Assembly (NCBI GenBank): GCA_030456405.1
Contig: JAKDNQ010000052.1
Location: 1-11,930 of the forward strand
From: Nitrospira sp.
GTDB taxonomy: Bacteria; Nitrospirota; Nitrospiria; Nitrospirales; Nitrospiraceae
Direction: 5' to 3'
DNA length: 11,930 nt
A program made the translations under genes and the position numbers. Position 1 is the first letter of the stretch; every line of letters begins with the position of its first letter. The notes under the pieces are model-generated. The model was not told where the DNA came from, ran no database searches, and saw nothing but the letters and a program-made list of their open reading frames with translations. Below are positions 1 through 7,339 of the stretch, piece by piece.

Positions 1-349
1 CTTCGATCAGCGCGCGACGGGCAGTCCGATACTCCTCTGCTCCAGGAAAGCCCGCTTGCGCACCATGCACAAACACCCTGATCTTCTCCATCGCCTCACG
101 GGTTCGCTGTGGTCGATCGACTGAGGAAGTTGGGATGGGTGGGAACGCAATTCCTTCACCAGCCGTGCGACGCGCCAGCATCTCCCCATAGGCCAGGAGC
201 CCTTCGACTGTCACAAACTCAAGCTGGTCCACTGTGGATTCCAATCTGTACCTCGTTGACTCGACCTCAGCACGATGAATGCATTGGATGCTACGCCGGC
301 AGATAAACGATAGCAACAATTTCCAGCCTCGCAAGCCCGCATATCCCAT
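1..349 (-). CDS. Partial hypothetical protein (runs off left edge)
   Basis: A minus-strand frame stays open for 116 codons from an ATG at 349 to the window edge; the in-frame stop upstream is the TAA at 382-380. I do not recognise the family. The predicted protein starts MGYAGLRGWKLLL and has a charged middle part (AEVESTRYRLE, then QLEFVTVEGLLAYGEML). Its last visible part begins MEKIRVFVHGAQAGFPGAEE, which faintly recalls the RVFISSVQ-type start of DUF4062 proteins; I would not rely on that. Later in-frame ATGs at 181 and 91 are alternative starts. None has a well-spaced ribosome-binding site: GGGGAG directly abuts the ATG at 181. The frame could be the tail of a real gene, a gene remnant or a chance open frame. 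The absence of stops and the codon use favour coding only modestly. Confidence 0.38.
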   Translation of the reverse strand, partial: MGYAGLRGWKLLLSFICRRSIQCIHRAEVESTRYRLESTVDQLEFVTVEGLLAYGEMLARRTAGEGIAFPPIPTSSVDRPQRTREAMEKIRVFVHGAQAGFPGAEEYRTARRALIE

Positions 350-382
350 TGATCCGCAACACAGTATCGTGAATCGGATTTA

Positions 383-685
383 AGATTGGGCCACCGATTT
401 AGATTTCGCTCCCCCGCAAGCACGCGACGACAACATCAAGACGCCAACCGGTGACGATGGACCACGCAGGCTAAAAGGACCCTATCTGATCCGATAGTCG
501 ATGGATCGTTTTGGATATGGTTCCATTTCCGAAGCTCCCGTCTTCTACAGACCTACTATCCGCTAACCCCTTGAGGCGTCCTCATTTTATGCGCTGACCA
601 ACAGTCGGTTCACCTCTTGGTAAGTGGTATTGATCTTGCTGATTCAATAGTTCAGTTAACCACATCATCGAAAGGTCTGAGAGAC
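383..685. other. Intergenic stretch, no gene seen
   Basis: No frame here looks coding. A frame open from a GTG-like codon at 617 only extends the lipoprotein gene upstream, and its added residues would bury the signal peptide, so I read it as untranslated leader. A short inverted repeat CTATC/GATAG lies at 482-497. No promoter can be named with confidence. An AAAGG-type site about ten bases before 686 is the probable ribosome-binding site. Confidence 0.5.
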
Positions 686-1117
686 ATGCGCCGACCACGA
701 TCATATCCGGCGATATTCCTGAGCCTGATGTTCCTCGCAGGGCTGATCAGCTGCGGACCGGCTTCGTCTGACAACGCCCCGAACCTTGCCTCGGGAAATG
801 AGACAGGCGTCACGCTTGGAAGGGAGACAGTCCGAGAGTGGGACAGTCCCGACGCGGTACCGGTCCCATCTTCTCAGACAGCGAATTCAGGGGACACCCC
901 GGTTGGGCTCATGTGGATGGCCACAGAACTCGATTCGCAGGATGATGGTATCCGGCGCCGGGCTTTGGAGCCAGGAGCGCTTGATCCATTGACTCTCGCC
1001 TACAAGGAGAAGGACGAACAAGTTCTGGCGCGGGCGATGGAATTGATCGATCAAATGGAATTGATCGATCAAGAGGATGAGGCAGAGAAGGAAGATGGGG
1101 AACCAGGCGAGGAGTAG
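686..1117 (+). CDS. Small HEAT-like repeat lipoprotein
   Basis: Predicted lipoprotein of 143 residues. The start at 686 is chosen because the basic n-region (MRRPRSYP) then leads straight into a hydrophobic stretch and the lipobox LISC, with the lipidated Cys at residue 23; AAAGG lies just upstream. The frame is open back to 617, but those 23 residues are not signal-like. After the Cys comes a low-complexity Ser/Pro/Asn linker (about 24-75). Residues 82-122 contain one HEAT or PBS-lyase-like helical repeat (DDGIRRRAL ... DEQVLARAMELI). The last 20 residues are almost all Glu/Asp. Known: such helical repeats usually mediate protein contacts. Inference: an inner- or outer-membrane-anchored periplasmic adaptor of unknown partner. 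It lies 175 bp upstream of the CotH-like gene on the same strand, so co-transcription is possible but not evident. The tandem MELIDQ near the C-terminus is a DNA-level duplication. Confidence 0.7.
   Translation: MRRPRSYPAIFLSLMFLAGLISCGPASSDNAPNLASGNETGVTLGRETVREWDSPDAVPVPSSQTANSGDTPVGLMWMATELDSQDDGIRRRALEPGALDPLTLAYKEKDEQVLARAMELIDQMELIDQEDEAEKEDGEPGEE
1037..1072 (+). repeat. 18-bp perfect tandem duplication inside lipoprotein gene
   Basis: Two exact, abutting copies of an 18-bp unit (1037-1054 and 1055-1072, each reading ATGGAATTGATCGATCAA) duplicate the hexapeptide MELIDQ in frame. No mismatch separates the copies, so the duplication is probably recent slippage. It lengthens the helix that ends the HEAT-like repeat. 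Confidence 0.9.
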
Positions 1118-1177
1118 CGGGTCAGGGAATCAATGGGGAATGGTCAATCTGGTTGGGCGTAATTTTTAACAGGCCCA

Positions 1178-1226
1178 GTGTCTCACCGTTCAGTAATAGA
1201 TATTCGCTGAGACACAAGAGCTGAAC
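1178..1226 (+). promoter_or_regulatory. Interlocked inverted repeats (pseudoknot-like) upstream of CotH-like gene
   Basis: GTGTCTCA (1178-1185) is the exact complement of TGAGACAC (1208-1215), and GTTCAG (1188-1193) is the exact complement of CTGAAC (1221-1226). The arms alternate A-B-A'-B', the topology of an H-type pseudoknot with 2-, 14- and 5-nt connectors, or of two mutually exclusive hairpins. It sits 55 nt before the Shine-Dalgarno of the next gene and 61 nt after the lipoprotein stop. It could be an mRNA leader structure, a weak terminator of the lipoprotein gene, or an operator with two dyads. No T-run follows. Confidence 0.4.
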
Positions 1227-1292
1227 CATAAGGGGTTTCACGAAGTAAATCTGGGAACCGGTTCATACTGTCATAACAAGAAGGAGATAGCC

Positions 1293-2759
1293 ATGAACCA
1301 ACTCTTTCTCTCCCGCAACCGCTCTCCACTCGGGTTGACTGGCCCTCCCTTATGGCATGGCGTCGCTGCTTTCTGGATCAGTAGTCGCCTCGTAACCGCT
1401 GCGCTGGTAGCCGTCGTAGCCTGCTCAGGGACGACATTCGCGGCGGACCGTACCGGGCCGATCGCGGTGCTGGACTTTGAACTCCGGGGCACCCCGATCC
1501 AAACGCTGGACGACAACGACGTCGAGGTCAAGGGAACCCTCAGGGTCTTCAAAAATCATACGACCCCGCTTCTACCCGATAGTAACTTGGATCTCGACAA
1601 ACTTCGAGCCGATATCCCCGCGCCAGCCGTCGACATCGACATCAAACGTCGGGGATCGAGCTCGAAGTACCACCCGAAAAAGAGCTACTCCCTCGATTTC
1701 AAGATCCCGGTGAAGCTTCTCGGCATGCCCCTAGAGCAGGAGTGGGTCTTGCACTCGTGCTGGGCTGACAAAACCTGCCTCCGAAACGTCATCGGCTATT
1801 GGCAGGCGAAGAAGTTGTTTTCTTGGGCGCCGCGCACGGAGTTCGCCGAGGTTTTCATCAATGGTCAGTACCGTGGACTCTACGTCGTCGTCGAGAAGGT
1901 CAAGCTCAGCCCCAGCCGCGTAAAGCTCCCTCCTCCAACCGACAATGCGTTCAATGGCGAGATCACCGGGACCTACATTTTGAAGCGGGATGGCGATGAT
2001 AGGGACTTCGACTGGAAGTCGAGCCTCGACCCCCTCTGCATCCACCCCCCCAAGCTACATTGCTTGAGATGGTGGTTCGTCTCTCCGAAGAGGACCCTAA
2101 CCGAAGTGCAGAAGGATTACATCAAGCATTATATGGACGTCTCTTTCGAGTCGAAGTTCTTTCCGCCGTCAGTCAGCTATGACCCTTATGAGTATGACGA
2201 ATGGATGGACGAGCGGAGTGCTGTGGATTTCGTCATCATTCAGGAAATCGCGAATAACGTGGATGCCTATTGGAAGAGCATGCATATTACGAAACAACGC
2301 CTTTACCCCGGCAATGACCTTATACACATGGGACCCATCTGGGACCTCGATCTTGCCTTCAGCAACTACAACGACCCAGAGGTTGAAGCTCATGAACAAT
2401 TGTGTGCGACAGATTCATGGCGTATGGAGAAGGCCGGACACTTCCAACCTCTTAGAGAGATGTGGAAGGTTCCACAGTTCCGCCGGGCGATCTACGACCG
2501 CTGGAGGGCGCTCCGCATCGACGGCAGCGTCTCTCGCTCGCGGATCGATCGCAAGATCGACGATTCCGCCGCTCGAATCGAGGCCGCTCGTACCCGCGAC
2601 AACGCCAAGTGGAAGACTCTCGGCAGGAAGACATGGGTGGAGTGCTGGAACAGGGACGAGTATCGGTTAGAAATTGGAGAACTCAAGAAATGGATTCGAG
2701 CGCGCATCACTTGGATGGATCAACAGATCTTGGGGGACTGGCGATTCCGGAATCCCTGA
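1293..2759 (+). CDS. CotH kinase family protein, exported
   Basis: 488-residue protein of the CotH family (bacterial secreted atypical kinases named after Bacillus spore-coat CotH, which phosphorylates coat proteins). Start: the ATG at 1293 follows a near-ideal AAGGAG (1281-1286). Residues 1-51 form a long signal sequence with a hydrophobic core around 33-44, ending either at TFA-A (about 50/51) or at a possible lipobox VVAC (Cys44). Family features in order: DIDIKRRGSSS (114-124) then PKKSYSLDFK (128-137), the nucleotide/phosphate-binding hallmark; EWVLHS (150-155); LRNVIGYWQAKKL (163-175); EVFINGQYRGLYVVVEKVK (186-204); NNVDAYW (321-327); and GPIWDLDLAF (347-356), whose acidic pair fits the metal-binding site. 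Length is normal. It lies 64 bp upstream of the di-haem cytochrome gene, so the two may form an operon. The substrate is unknown; an envelope protein is the natural inference. Confidence 0.85.
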   Translation: MNQLFLSRNRSPLGLTGPPLWHGVAAFWISSRLVTAALVAVVACSGTTFAADRTGPIAVLDFELRGTPIQTLDDNDVEVKGTLRVFKNHTTPLLPDSNLDLDKLRADIPAPAVDIDIKRRGSSSKYHPKKSYSLDFKIPVKLLGMPLEQEWVLHSCWADKTCLRNVIGYWQAKKLFSWAPRTEFAEVFINGQYRGLYVVVEKVKLSPSRVKLPPPTDNAFNGEITGTYILKRDGDDRDFDWKSSLDPLCIHPPKLHCLRWWFVSPKRTLTEVQKDYIKHYMDVSFESKFFPPSVSYDPYEYDEWMDERSAVDFVIIQEIANNVDAYWKSMHITKQRLYPGNDLIHMGPIWDLDLAFSNYNDPEVEAHEQLCATDSWRMEKAGHFQPLREMWKVPQFRRAIYDRWRALRIDGSVSRSRIDRKIDDSAARIEAARTRDNAKWKTLGRKTWVECWNRDEYRLEIGELKKWIRARITWMDQQILGDWRFRNP

Positions 2760-2823
2760 TCCCTGACGATACCGGTGGGGGACCATGCAAGGTCCTTAGA
2801 GTTCCTTTCGCATGGAGGTCGTC

Positions 2824-4539
2824 ATGTTATCGATTACGGCGGAGGACCGAAAATTACGAAATAGGATGCGCGGCTTGGTCGCTTGCTTCGGCGCCGCGCT
2901 CTTTCTGACGGTGCTTGGGACGAGCGGCGCGCGGGCCTCGGATGAACCCAAGGGCATGGTCGAGCAGCCGCGACTGCGGAAGGCATTCTCGGTGTCGCCG
3001 GCCCAGGACGCGCTCGTCCAGTTCAAGGGTTGGGTCGATTTTCCAGGGTTTAGGGGCCGCGTTCGCATCGATGTGCTCAATTTCGGCAACGGCGATTCCA
3101 ACGACGCTTTCCTTTGGCAAATTGAAGTGGCCACCGCCATCCCCGATAAGACGGCGACGGTCGTCGATGGCATAGAGCGATTCTATTGGTCAACGGAGCC
3201 TGTGGCGATCTTTCAGCCTTCCGTGAATGGGCAGAACCGGTGGCCGGAAGGAGGCACTGCCTGTGTGCGATTTGTAGCGCTCCGTACGGAGGCGGACGGC
3301 TCAGAAAGCCACGCCTTGCTTCCCGTGCTCGATGCCAACGGAATCGAGGGATGGATTGAGCAATTGGTCTTAGCCGACCGTAATCCTAGCCCGACGTCCC
3401 CCCCGAGTTGGGCATCGACGCCGGACTATTTAAACAAGAAACCTCGCTTCGATTTTTTTGAAACGGGCACGTATTACCGTTCGGTTTTCACACTGCCCGA
3501 TGGACGCCGGGCACCCGGGACAAGTATCTTCTATTCACTCCGCACGTTGAGAGATTTTCAACGCCGCTACATCTTCAAAATCCCATTCTTCGAACGCTTG
3601 ATAACGACAGCGAAGTACTATAATCATGGCGACCTCGGTATTGGGCGCGATATGAACTGTGCCTTCACGCCCTTGACGCAGGAGACGGCATGCTACGTCA
3701 AGAATTATGGCCGGCGGGATGGGACCGCTCTTTTTGGCGATGTGGTCGAATCCTCCGAAGCGTTAAAGATAGACAGACCATTCGCAACGGTCGCCATGGT
3801 GGAACGAGGATTCATGCCGCGCGATGCGCCCAATAAGGTCTTTTTTGTGGTGTACGACGATCAGGGAAAATTGGCCTATGAAGCTCCGCTGGACAATAAG
3901 CAATTCAACAAATTTATCCCGGGCAATTGCCTGGTGTGCCACGGTTCAGGTGGATCATATAAGCTTGCTACCGTGGGCTTAGACAACCTCCCTGGATGTG
4001 GACAGAATAGCTCTTCCTGTAATAATGATGCTGAGGTCCGCGGGGCCTTTTTCCTCCCGTTCGATCTCACAGCCTTCCGCTTTTACAGCCGGGATCCCGG
4101 AAACCCGCTCTCGCGTGAGCGGCAGGAAGGCGCGTTCAAGGAGTTAAACAAACTCGTAAGCCGTACCGATGTCCAGCACCTGCCTTATGCCAAGGAACTG
4201 CTTGATGGCTGGTACGGAGGCCCAGGATTTCCCGGCATGACATTTAACGGCGGGTTTGTCCCGGAGGGCTGGAACCAGGATGAAAACATCCGACAACTCT
4301 ATCGCAAGGTCGTGGCGAAGAGCTGCCGAGGGTGCCACATCAGCCATCCGGGCCTGGCGTTCGGGACGCTGGAACAGTTTTCTGCCCTCAGGGACGTGAT
4401 CTACAATGACGTATGCCGCACCTATTCGATGCCCAACGCGGAGCAGGCGCTGGACAACTTCTGGCGCAGCTCGGCGCGGGTACAGCTTCTGAATCGGTTG
4501 CCTCTTCAATTAGGCTGCGGGGTTCCCCCTCCGCCGTGA
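2824..4539 (+). CDS. Exported di-haem c-type cytochrome
   Basis: 571-residue predicted periplasmic cytochrome. The frame opens at 2812, but the ATG at 2824 has GGAGG (2814-2818) at 5-nt spacing and is preferred. A basic N-terminus (RKLRNRMR) and hydrophobic segment (about 17-33) end in GARAS-D, a likely signal peptidase I site near residue 39. Two classical CXXCH haem sites are visible: CLVCH at residues 369-373 (3928-3942) and CRGCH at 501-505 (4324-4338). A later YSMPNAEQALDNFW segment gives a plausible distal Met ligand for the second haem. The first approx. 360 residues carry no haem motif and form a separate beta-rich-looking domain (FKGWVDFPGFRGRVRIDVL) that I cannot assign. Four extra cysteines between the haem domains may form disulphides. 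Electron partner and reaction are unknown. It follows the CotH-like gene closely. Confidence 0.85.
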   Translation: MLSITAEDRKLRNRMRGLVACFGAALFLTVLGTSGARASDEPKGMVEQPRLRKAFSVSPAQDALVQFKGWVDFPGFRGRVRIDVLNFGNGDSNDAFLWQIEVATAIPDKTATVVDGIERFYWSTEPVAIFQPSVNGQNRWPEGGTACVRFVALRTEADGSESHALLPVLDANGIEGWIEQLVLADRNPSPTSPPSWASTPDYLNKKPRFDFFETGTYYRSVFTLPDGRRAPGTSIFYSLRTLRDFQRRYIFKIPFFERLITTAKYYNHGDLGIGRDMNCAFTPLTQETACYVKNYGRRDGTALFGDVVESSEALKIDRPFATVAMVERGFMPRDAPNKVFFVVYDDQGKLAYEAPLDNKQFNKFIPGNCLVCHGSGGSYKLATVGLDNLPGCGQNSSSCNNDAEVRGAFFLPFDLTAFRFYSRDPGNPLSRERQEGAFKELNKLVSRTDVQHLPYAKELLDGWYGGPGFPGMTFNGGFVPEGWNQDENIRQLYRKVVAKSCRGCHISHPGLAFGTLEQFSALRDVIYNDVCRTYSMPNAEQALDNFWRSSARVQLLNRLPLQLGCGVPPPP

Positions 4540-4717
4540 CTTATGATTCCAAGCTCGCCCGTTCCCTCTTCGGGGGATGGGGGCTGATTGATCTTCCACT
4601 GCGCGCAACTTTCTCACCCGCCCACCCACTGGCACGCCGAGACGTGCCCATTAGCCCGCGCGAGGGGAGTCCGCGACGCGCGTTGCGCGAGCACAGAAGA
4701 TCATCAGCCTCCATCCC
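4540..4717. other. Convergent intergenic region with hairpin
   Basis: Lies between the 3' ends of the cytochrome gene (+) and the small ORF (-). GGCACG (4631-4636) and CGTGCC (4643-4648) form a perfect 6-bp stem with a 6-nt loop. A GC-rich imperfect palindrome (GCGCG/CGCGC motifs) follows at about 4660-4690. Neither has a T-run, so a terminator role is possible but unproven. A frame open through 4413-4778 is a shadow of the cytochrome gene and has no coding character past its stop. Confidence 0.35.
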
Positions 4718-4879
4718 CTATTCCTTAATCTCAGCAGCCCTCTGCTCAGCTGACATCTCCAAGATACTTTCCGTCTGACGGGCCTGAGGCTCGCCGGCGA
4801 GGTTCAGGCGCTGAAGAACTTCATCCAACAGCGGCTCCAGTTCATGGACCGGCACATAGGCAGTTTCTGATTCAAACAT
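4718..4879 (-). CDS. Small acidic hypothetical protein (53 aa)
   Basis: ATG at 4879 to TAG at 4718 encodes 53 residues, starting MFESETAYVPVHELEPLLDE and ending EMSAEQRAAEIKE. Composition is acidic and amphipathic-helical (Leu heptads with Glu/Gln), without hydrophobic segment or cysteines. Codon choice is unbiased by low complexity and looks coding. I do not recognise the family. The Shine-Dalgarno is poor: a GGAAGGGG stretch lies over 20 nt upstream, and GAGAATC nearer the start is weak. It is convergent with the cytochrome gene and divergent from the sigma-54 activator gene, 181 bp away. It could be a regulator-sized protein, or a chance ORF. Confidence 0.5.
   Translation of the reverse strand: MFESETAYVPVHELEPLLDEVLQRLNLAGEPQARQTESILEMSAEQRAAEIKE
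4782..4809. repeat. Near-perfect palindrome within small ORF
   Basis: A 28-bp imperfect palindrome with a perfect 12-bp core CTCGCCGGCGAG and matching GCCTGA/TCAGGC outer arms. It lies inside the coding frame of the 53-residue ORF. It could be a protein-binding site or RNA hairpin; no function can be assigned from sequence. Confidence 0.45.
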
Positions 4880-5060
4880 CAATTTGATTCTCGAAACCCC
4901 TTCCTACCTCGGCAATCGCTCGAACTGACTTTCCTTGCGCCTTCATTCCCCGATCCGCACCCACCAAGCAGTTTGATAAGAAGCTGCCAACCATTCTTGT
5001 GTTTCCTTACAATGCTTACTACAATTGTCGCCGATCCTCTGTTTCGCTAAAGGTATCGAC

Positions 5061-6590
5061 ATGGCCTTACCGGATTATGCTGCGTACCCTGTTCCGGCCA
5101 ACCACTCTAACGAGCAATTAGCCGCTCTTCTCGAGATCAGCCACCTGCTTACCTCGGCACTCGATCTCGACCATGTGCTTCATCTGATCCTGCAATCTGC
5201 TACCAGACTGATGCGTGCGGAAGGGAGTAGCCTGCTTCTTGTCGATCCCACCACTAATGAGCTCGTCTTCAAAGTCCCATTTGGGCCAGGAATTGAACAA
5301 TGTAAGACGGTCCGATTAAAACCCGGACAAGGTATTGCCGGTTGGGTGGTGAAGCAACGCCAAGGGTTGCTGGTGAACGATGTTCCGAATGATCCGCGCT
5401 TCTACTCTAAGATCGACGCGCTCACAGGATTTCAGACTCAATCAATTCTGGCGGTACCTGTGCACGACTGTGACCGCGTCATTGGGGTCATTGAAGTCCT
5501 GAACACGTCCAAAAACAGAAAATTTGAGCAGCAGGATCTTGGTCTACTCGCCGCGTTTGCCGCCCATGCGTCAGTAGCTATCCGCAACGCCCAGCTCATC
5601 TCCACGATCAAAGAAGAGAACCGGTATCTGCACACCACCCTGGACGAGCGTTACCAGACTTTGATTGGAGAGAGCCGCCGGATGCAAGAAGCTGTTGAGG
5701 TCGCCCGTACAGCGGCCAGAACGGATGCAACCATACTTCTTCTTGGCGAGACCGGCGTGGGCAAGGAGATTGTCGCGCGCTCGATCCATAGTTGGGGCCC
5801 GCGCGCATCAAAGCCCTTCGTGGCCGTCAACTGCGTCGCTCTCTCAGATCTGCTGCTCGAGAGCGAGCTGTTTGGCCATGAGAAGGGAGCTTTCACGGGG
5901 GCACTGCAGCAGAAGAAAGGGCTCTTCGAACTGGCGCATGGGGGGACCATCTTTCTGGATGAAGTCGGAGACATGAAGCCGGATCTGCAGGCAAAACTTC
6001 TGCGCGTCTTGCAAGACCATGAATTCTGGCGGGTGGGCGGCACCCACCCCATTCGGGCCGACGTGCGCCTGCTCGCGGCCACAAATCAGGACCTCATGGA
6101 GGCCATGCAGGCAAAGCGTTTCCGAAAGGATCTCTTCTATCGGCTGAATGTCGTCACGATTACCCTGCCACCTTTGCGGGAACGGAAGGAAGACATCCCG
6201 GCCCTGGCTCAGTTCTTTGTGGAGCGCTACTGCCGAGAGCTGAAGCGGCCGATTATGCGACTGCTGCCGGAAGCTGTAGATCGCCTTCAGCAGCATCATT
6301 GGCCCGGCAACGTCCGGGAACTCGAGAACGTCATTGAGCGAGTTGTGGTCTTATCACCGGGTCCTGACATTGGGCCAGACGAGTTGGCCCTCGACCTCAA
6401 CATCCCTGAATCTCAGTCTGCTCAATCACTCCTGGACCTGCCATTTCATACTTCTATGGGAGAACACAAAAGAACCTTGATCCTGTACGCTGTTAGAAAA
6501 GCGGAAGGCAATAAGACAAGAGCTGCCGAATTGTTGAAGCTACAACCTACCTACTTATTTCGACTCTGCAGAGAGCTCGACATCCACTAA
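5061..6590 (+). CDS. GAF-domain sigma-54-dependent transcriptional activator
   Basis: 509-residue bacterial enhancer-binding protein that would remodel sigma-54 RNA polymerase at target promoters using ATP. Start: ATG 5061 with AAAGG at 5049-5053; a TTG at 5025 in the same frame lacks a site. Domains: GAF sensor (about 21-180; ends ...[14 protein letters not shown]), a short coiled linker, then the AAA+ domain (about 203-432). The AAA+ domain has Walker A GETGVGKE (229-236), the sigma-54-contacting GAFTGA (276-281), Walker B GGTIFLDE (294-301), and [11 protein letters not shown] (354-364) carrying the arginine-finger region. A C-terminal Fis-type helix-turn-helix (about 470-509) ends [13 protein letters not shown]...LCRELDIH. 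There is no receiver domain, so activation is probably by a small ligand or redox cue bound by GAF, as in the NorR/FhlA/NifA style. The signal is unknown. I found no -24/-12 promoter (TGGCAC-N5-TTGCA type) in the window, so targets are probably elsewhere. Confidence 0.92.
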   Translation: MALPDYAAYPVPANHSNEQLAALLEISHLLTSALDLDHVLHLILQSATRLMRAEGSSLLLVDPTTNELVFKVPFGPGIEQCKTVRLKPGQGIAGWVVKQRQGLLVNDVPNDPRFYSKIDALTGFQTQSILAVPVHDCDRVIGVIEVLNTSKNRKFEQQDLGLLAAFAAHASVAIRNAQLISTIKEENRYLHTTLDERYQTLIGESRRMQEAVEVARTAARTDATILLLGETGVGKEIVARSIHSWGPRASKPFVAVNCVALSDLLLESELFGHEKGAFTGALQQKKGLFELAHGGTIFLDEVGDMKPDLQAKLLRVLQDHEFWRVGGTHPIRADVRLLAATNQDLMEAMQAKRFRKDLFYRLNVVTITLPPLRERKEDIPALAQFFVERYCRELKRPIMRLLPEAVDRLQQHHWPGNVRELENVIERVVVLSPGPDIGPDELALDLNIPESQSAQSLLDLPFHTSMGEHKRTLILYAVRKAEGNKTRAAELLKLQPTYLFRLCRELDIH

Positions 6591-6631
6591 GACCACTCGT
6601 GTTTGAAATAGCCGACCTGATCTGCCTGCTG

Positions 6632-6791
6632 CTCGAATTTTCCATATTGCGTCGATGTCAAGACAAGTTCAGGATGCTCAAAAAGCCCGTCCAGCAAGGC
6701 CGCAGTGAGCGAAGAGGCGAGGCGTACGCTTCGGTACGTTGAGCCTCTGAGCGACGCGAGAACGCCGCTGGAGGACTTTTTCAGCATCCTG
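6632..6791 (-). repeat. Palindromic interspersed repeat, copy 1
   Basis: The core, 6670-6791 (122 bp), begins CAGGATGCTCAAAAAG and ends CTTTTTCAGCATCCTG, a near-perfect terminal inverted repeat. Inside are paired blocks (GTCCAGC with GCTGGAGGAC, GAAGAGGC with GCCTCTGAGC) and a central CGTAC-GCTTCG-GTACG hairpin. It matches the reverse complement of copy 2 with 3 differences in 122 by hand. Homology continues about 38 nt into 6632-6669. On the minus strand it is translatable (MLKKSSSGVLASLRGSTYRS), a frame shared with copy 2. I treat this as a repeat by-product, not a gene. It sits between the activator gene stop (6590) and the RNase gene. Confidence 0.88.
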
Positions 6792-6874
6792 CCTAACGCC
6801 CCGTTGATCCTCTCAGATCGTGCGTGCTAGGGTTCGCATTGTACTGGCTCACATCGTGATACGAACGTGGAACT

Positions 6875-7339
6875 ATGCATCGAACTTGGAAGCTTTATGG
6901 AATCCTCGTCGTCCTTGCAGGGTTACTGTTCGGCGGCGGCACAGGTTCTCCCAACGCCGGCTCGTCTTATGAACCGACCGTACCGCCTGCCTCTGTCCCA
7001 TCCGTTCAGTCCTCAGCGCCAGCTCTTCACGATGGCACGCCATCTCTCGATCGACAGTTGCATCGAGCCGCGAAGGATCCCCCACAAAAAGCCAAAGACT
7101 TGCTGGAGGCCATTCAGCATCATGATGGCAACGCCCTGCCTGGATATATCGGCGGCAGGGTGTTTCAGAATCGTGAAAGACGACTGCCTCGCGGTCACTA
7201 TCGCGAGTACGATGTGAATCCAAAAATACGCGGCCGCTCACGGGATGCGGAACGGATCGTCATCGAACAAGACACTGGAAAGGCCTACTACACCGATGAC
7301 CATTACCGATCGTTTATTCCATTGAATGAGACACCATGA
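6875..7339 (+). CDS. Secreted guanyl-type ribonuclease (barnase/RNase N1-T1 family)
   Basis: 154-residue exported RNase of the barnase family, which cleaves single-stranded RNA 3' of guanine. Residues 1-24 are a signal peptide (MHRTWK then LYGILVVLAGLLFGGG), followed by a Pro/Ser-rich spacer (about 25-58). The catalytic domain (about 75-152) matches barnase in its core: GGRVFQNRERRLP (93-105), YREYDVN (109-115), ERIVI (126-130), TDDHYRSF (140-147). The expected catalytic triad is present: Glu111, Arg127, His143 (barnase Glu73, Arg87, His102). Start: ATG 6875 gives the only good signal peptide; the site upstream (GTGG) is weak, which may keep expression low. The TGA overlaps the barstar ATG by 4 nt (ATGA), so inhibitor translation is coupled. 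Role by inference: toxin against competitors or extracellular RNA degradation. No polymorphic-toxin trafficking domain is fused. Confidence 0.9.
   Translation: MHRTWKLYGILVVLAGLLFGGGTGSPNAGSSYEPTVPPASVPSVQSSAPALHDGTPSLDRQLHRAAKDPPQKAKDLLEAIQHHDGNALPGYIGGRVFQNRERRLPRGHYREYDVNPKIRGRSRDAERIVIEQDTGKAYYTDDHYRSFIPLNETP

Noticed and set aside
617..685. Upstream extension of the lipoprotein gene from 617
   Set aside because: The extra residues precede the signal peptide and would block lipobox processing; ATG 686 is better.
2780..2795. GGACC/GGTCC hairpin between the CotH-like and cytochrome genes
   Set aside because: Only 5 bp with a 6-nt loop and no T-run; too weak to call a terminator.
4413..4778. 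121-codon plus-strand frame past the end of the cytochrome gene
   Set aside because: It overlaps the cytochrome in another frame for a third of its length, has no ribosome-binding site, and shows no family signature. The minus-strand 53-residue ORF explains part of it better.
5651..6082. 143-codon minus-strand frame antisense to the sigma-54 activator
   Set aside because: A shadow of the high-GC AAA+ coding region; Ser/Arg-rich with no domain.
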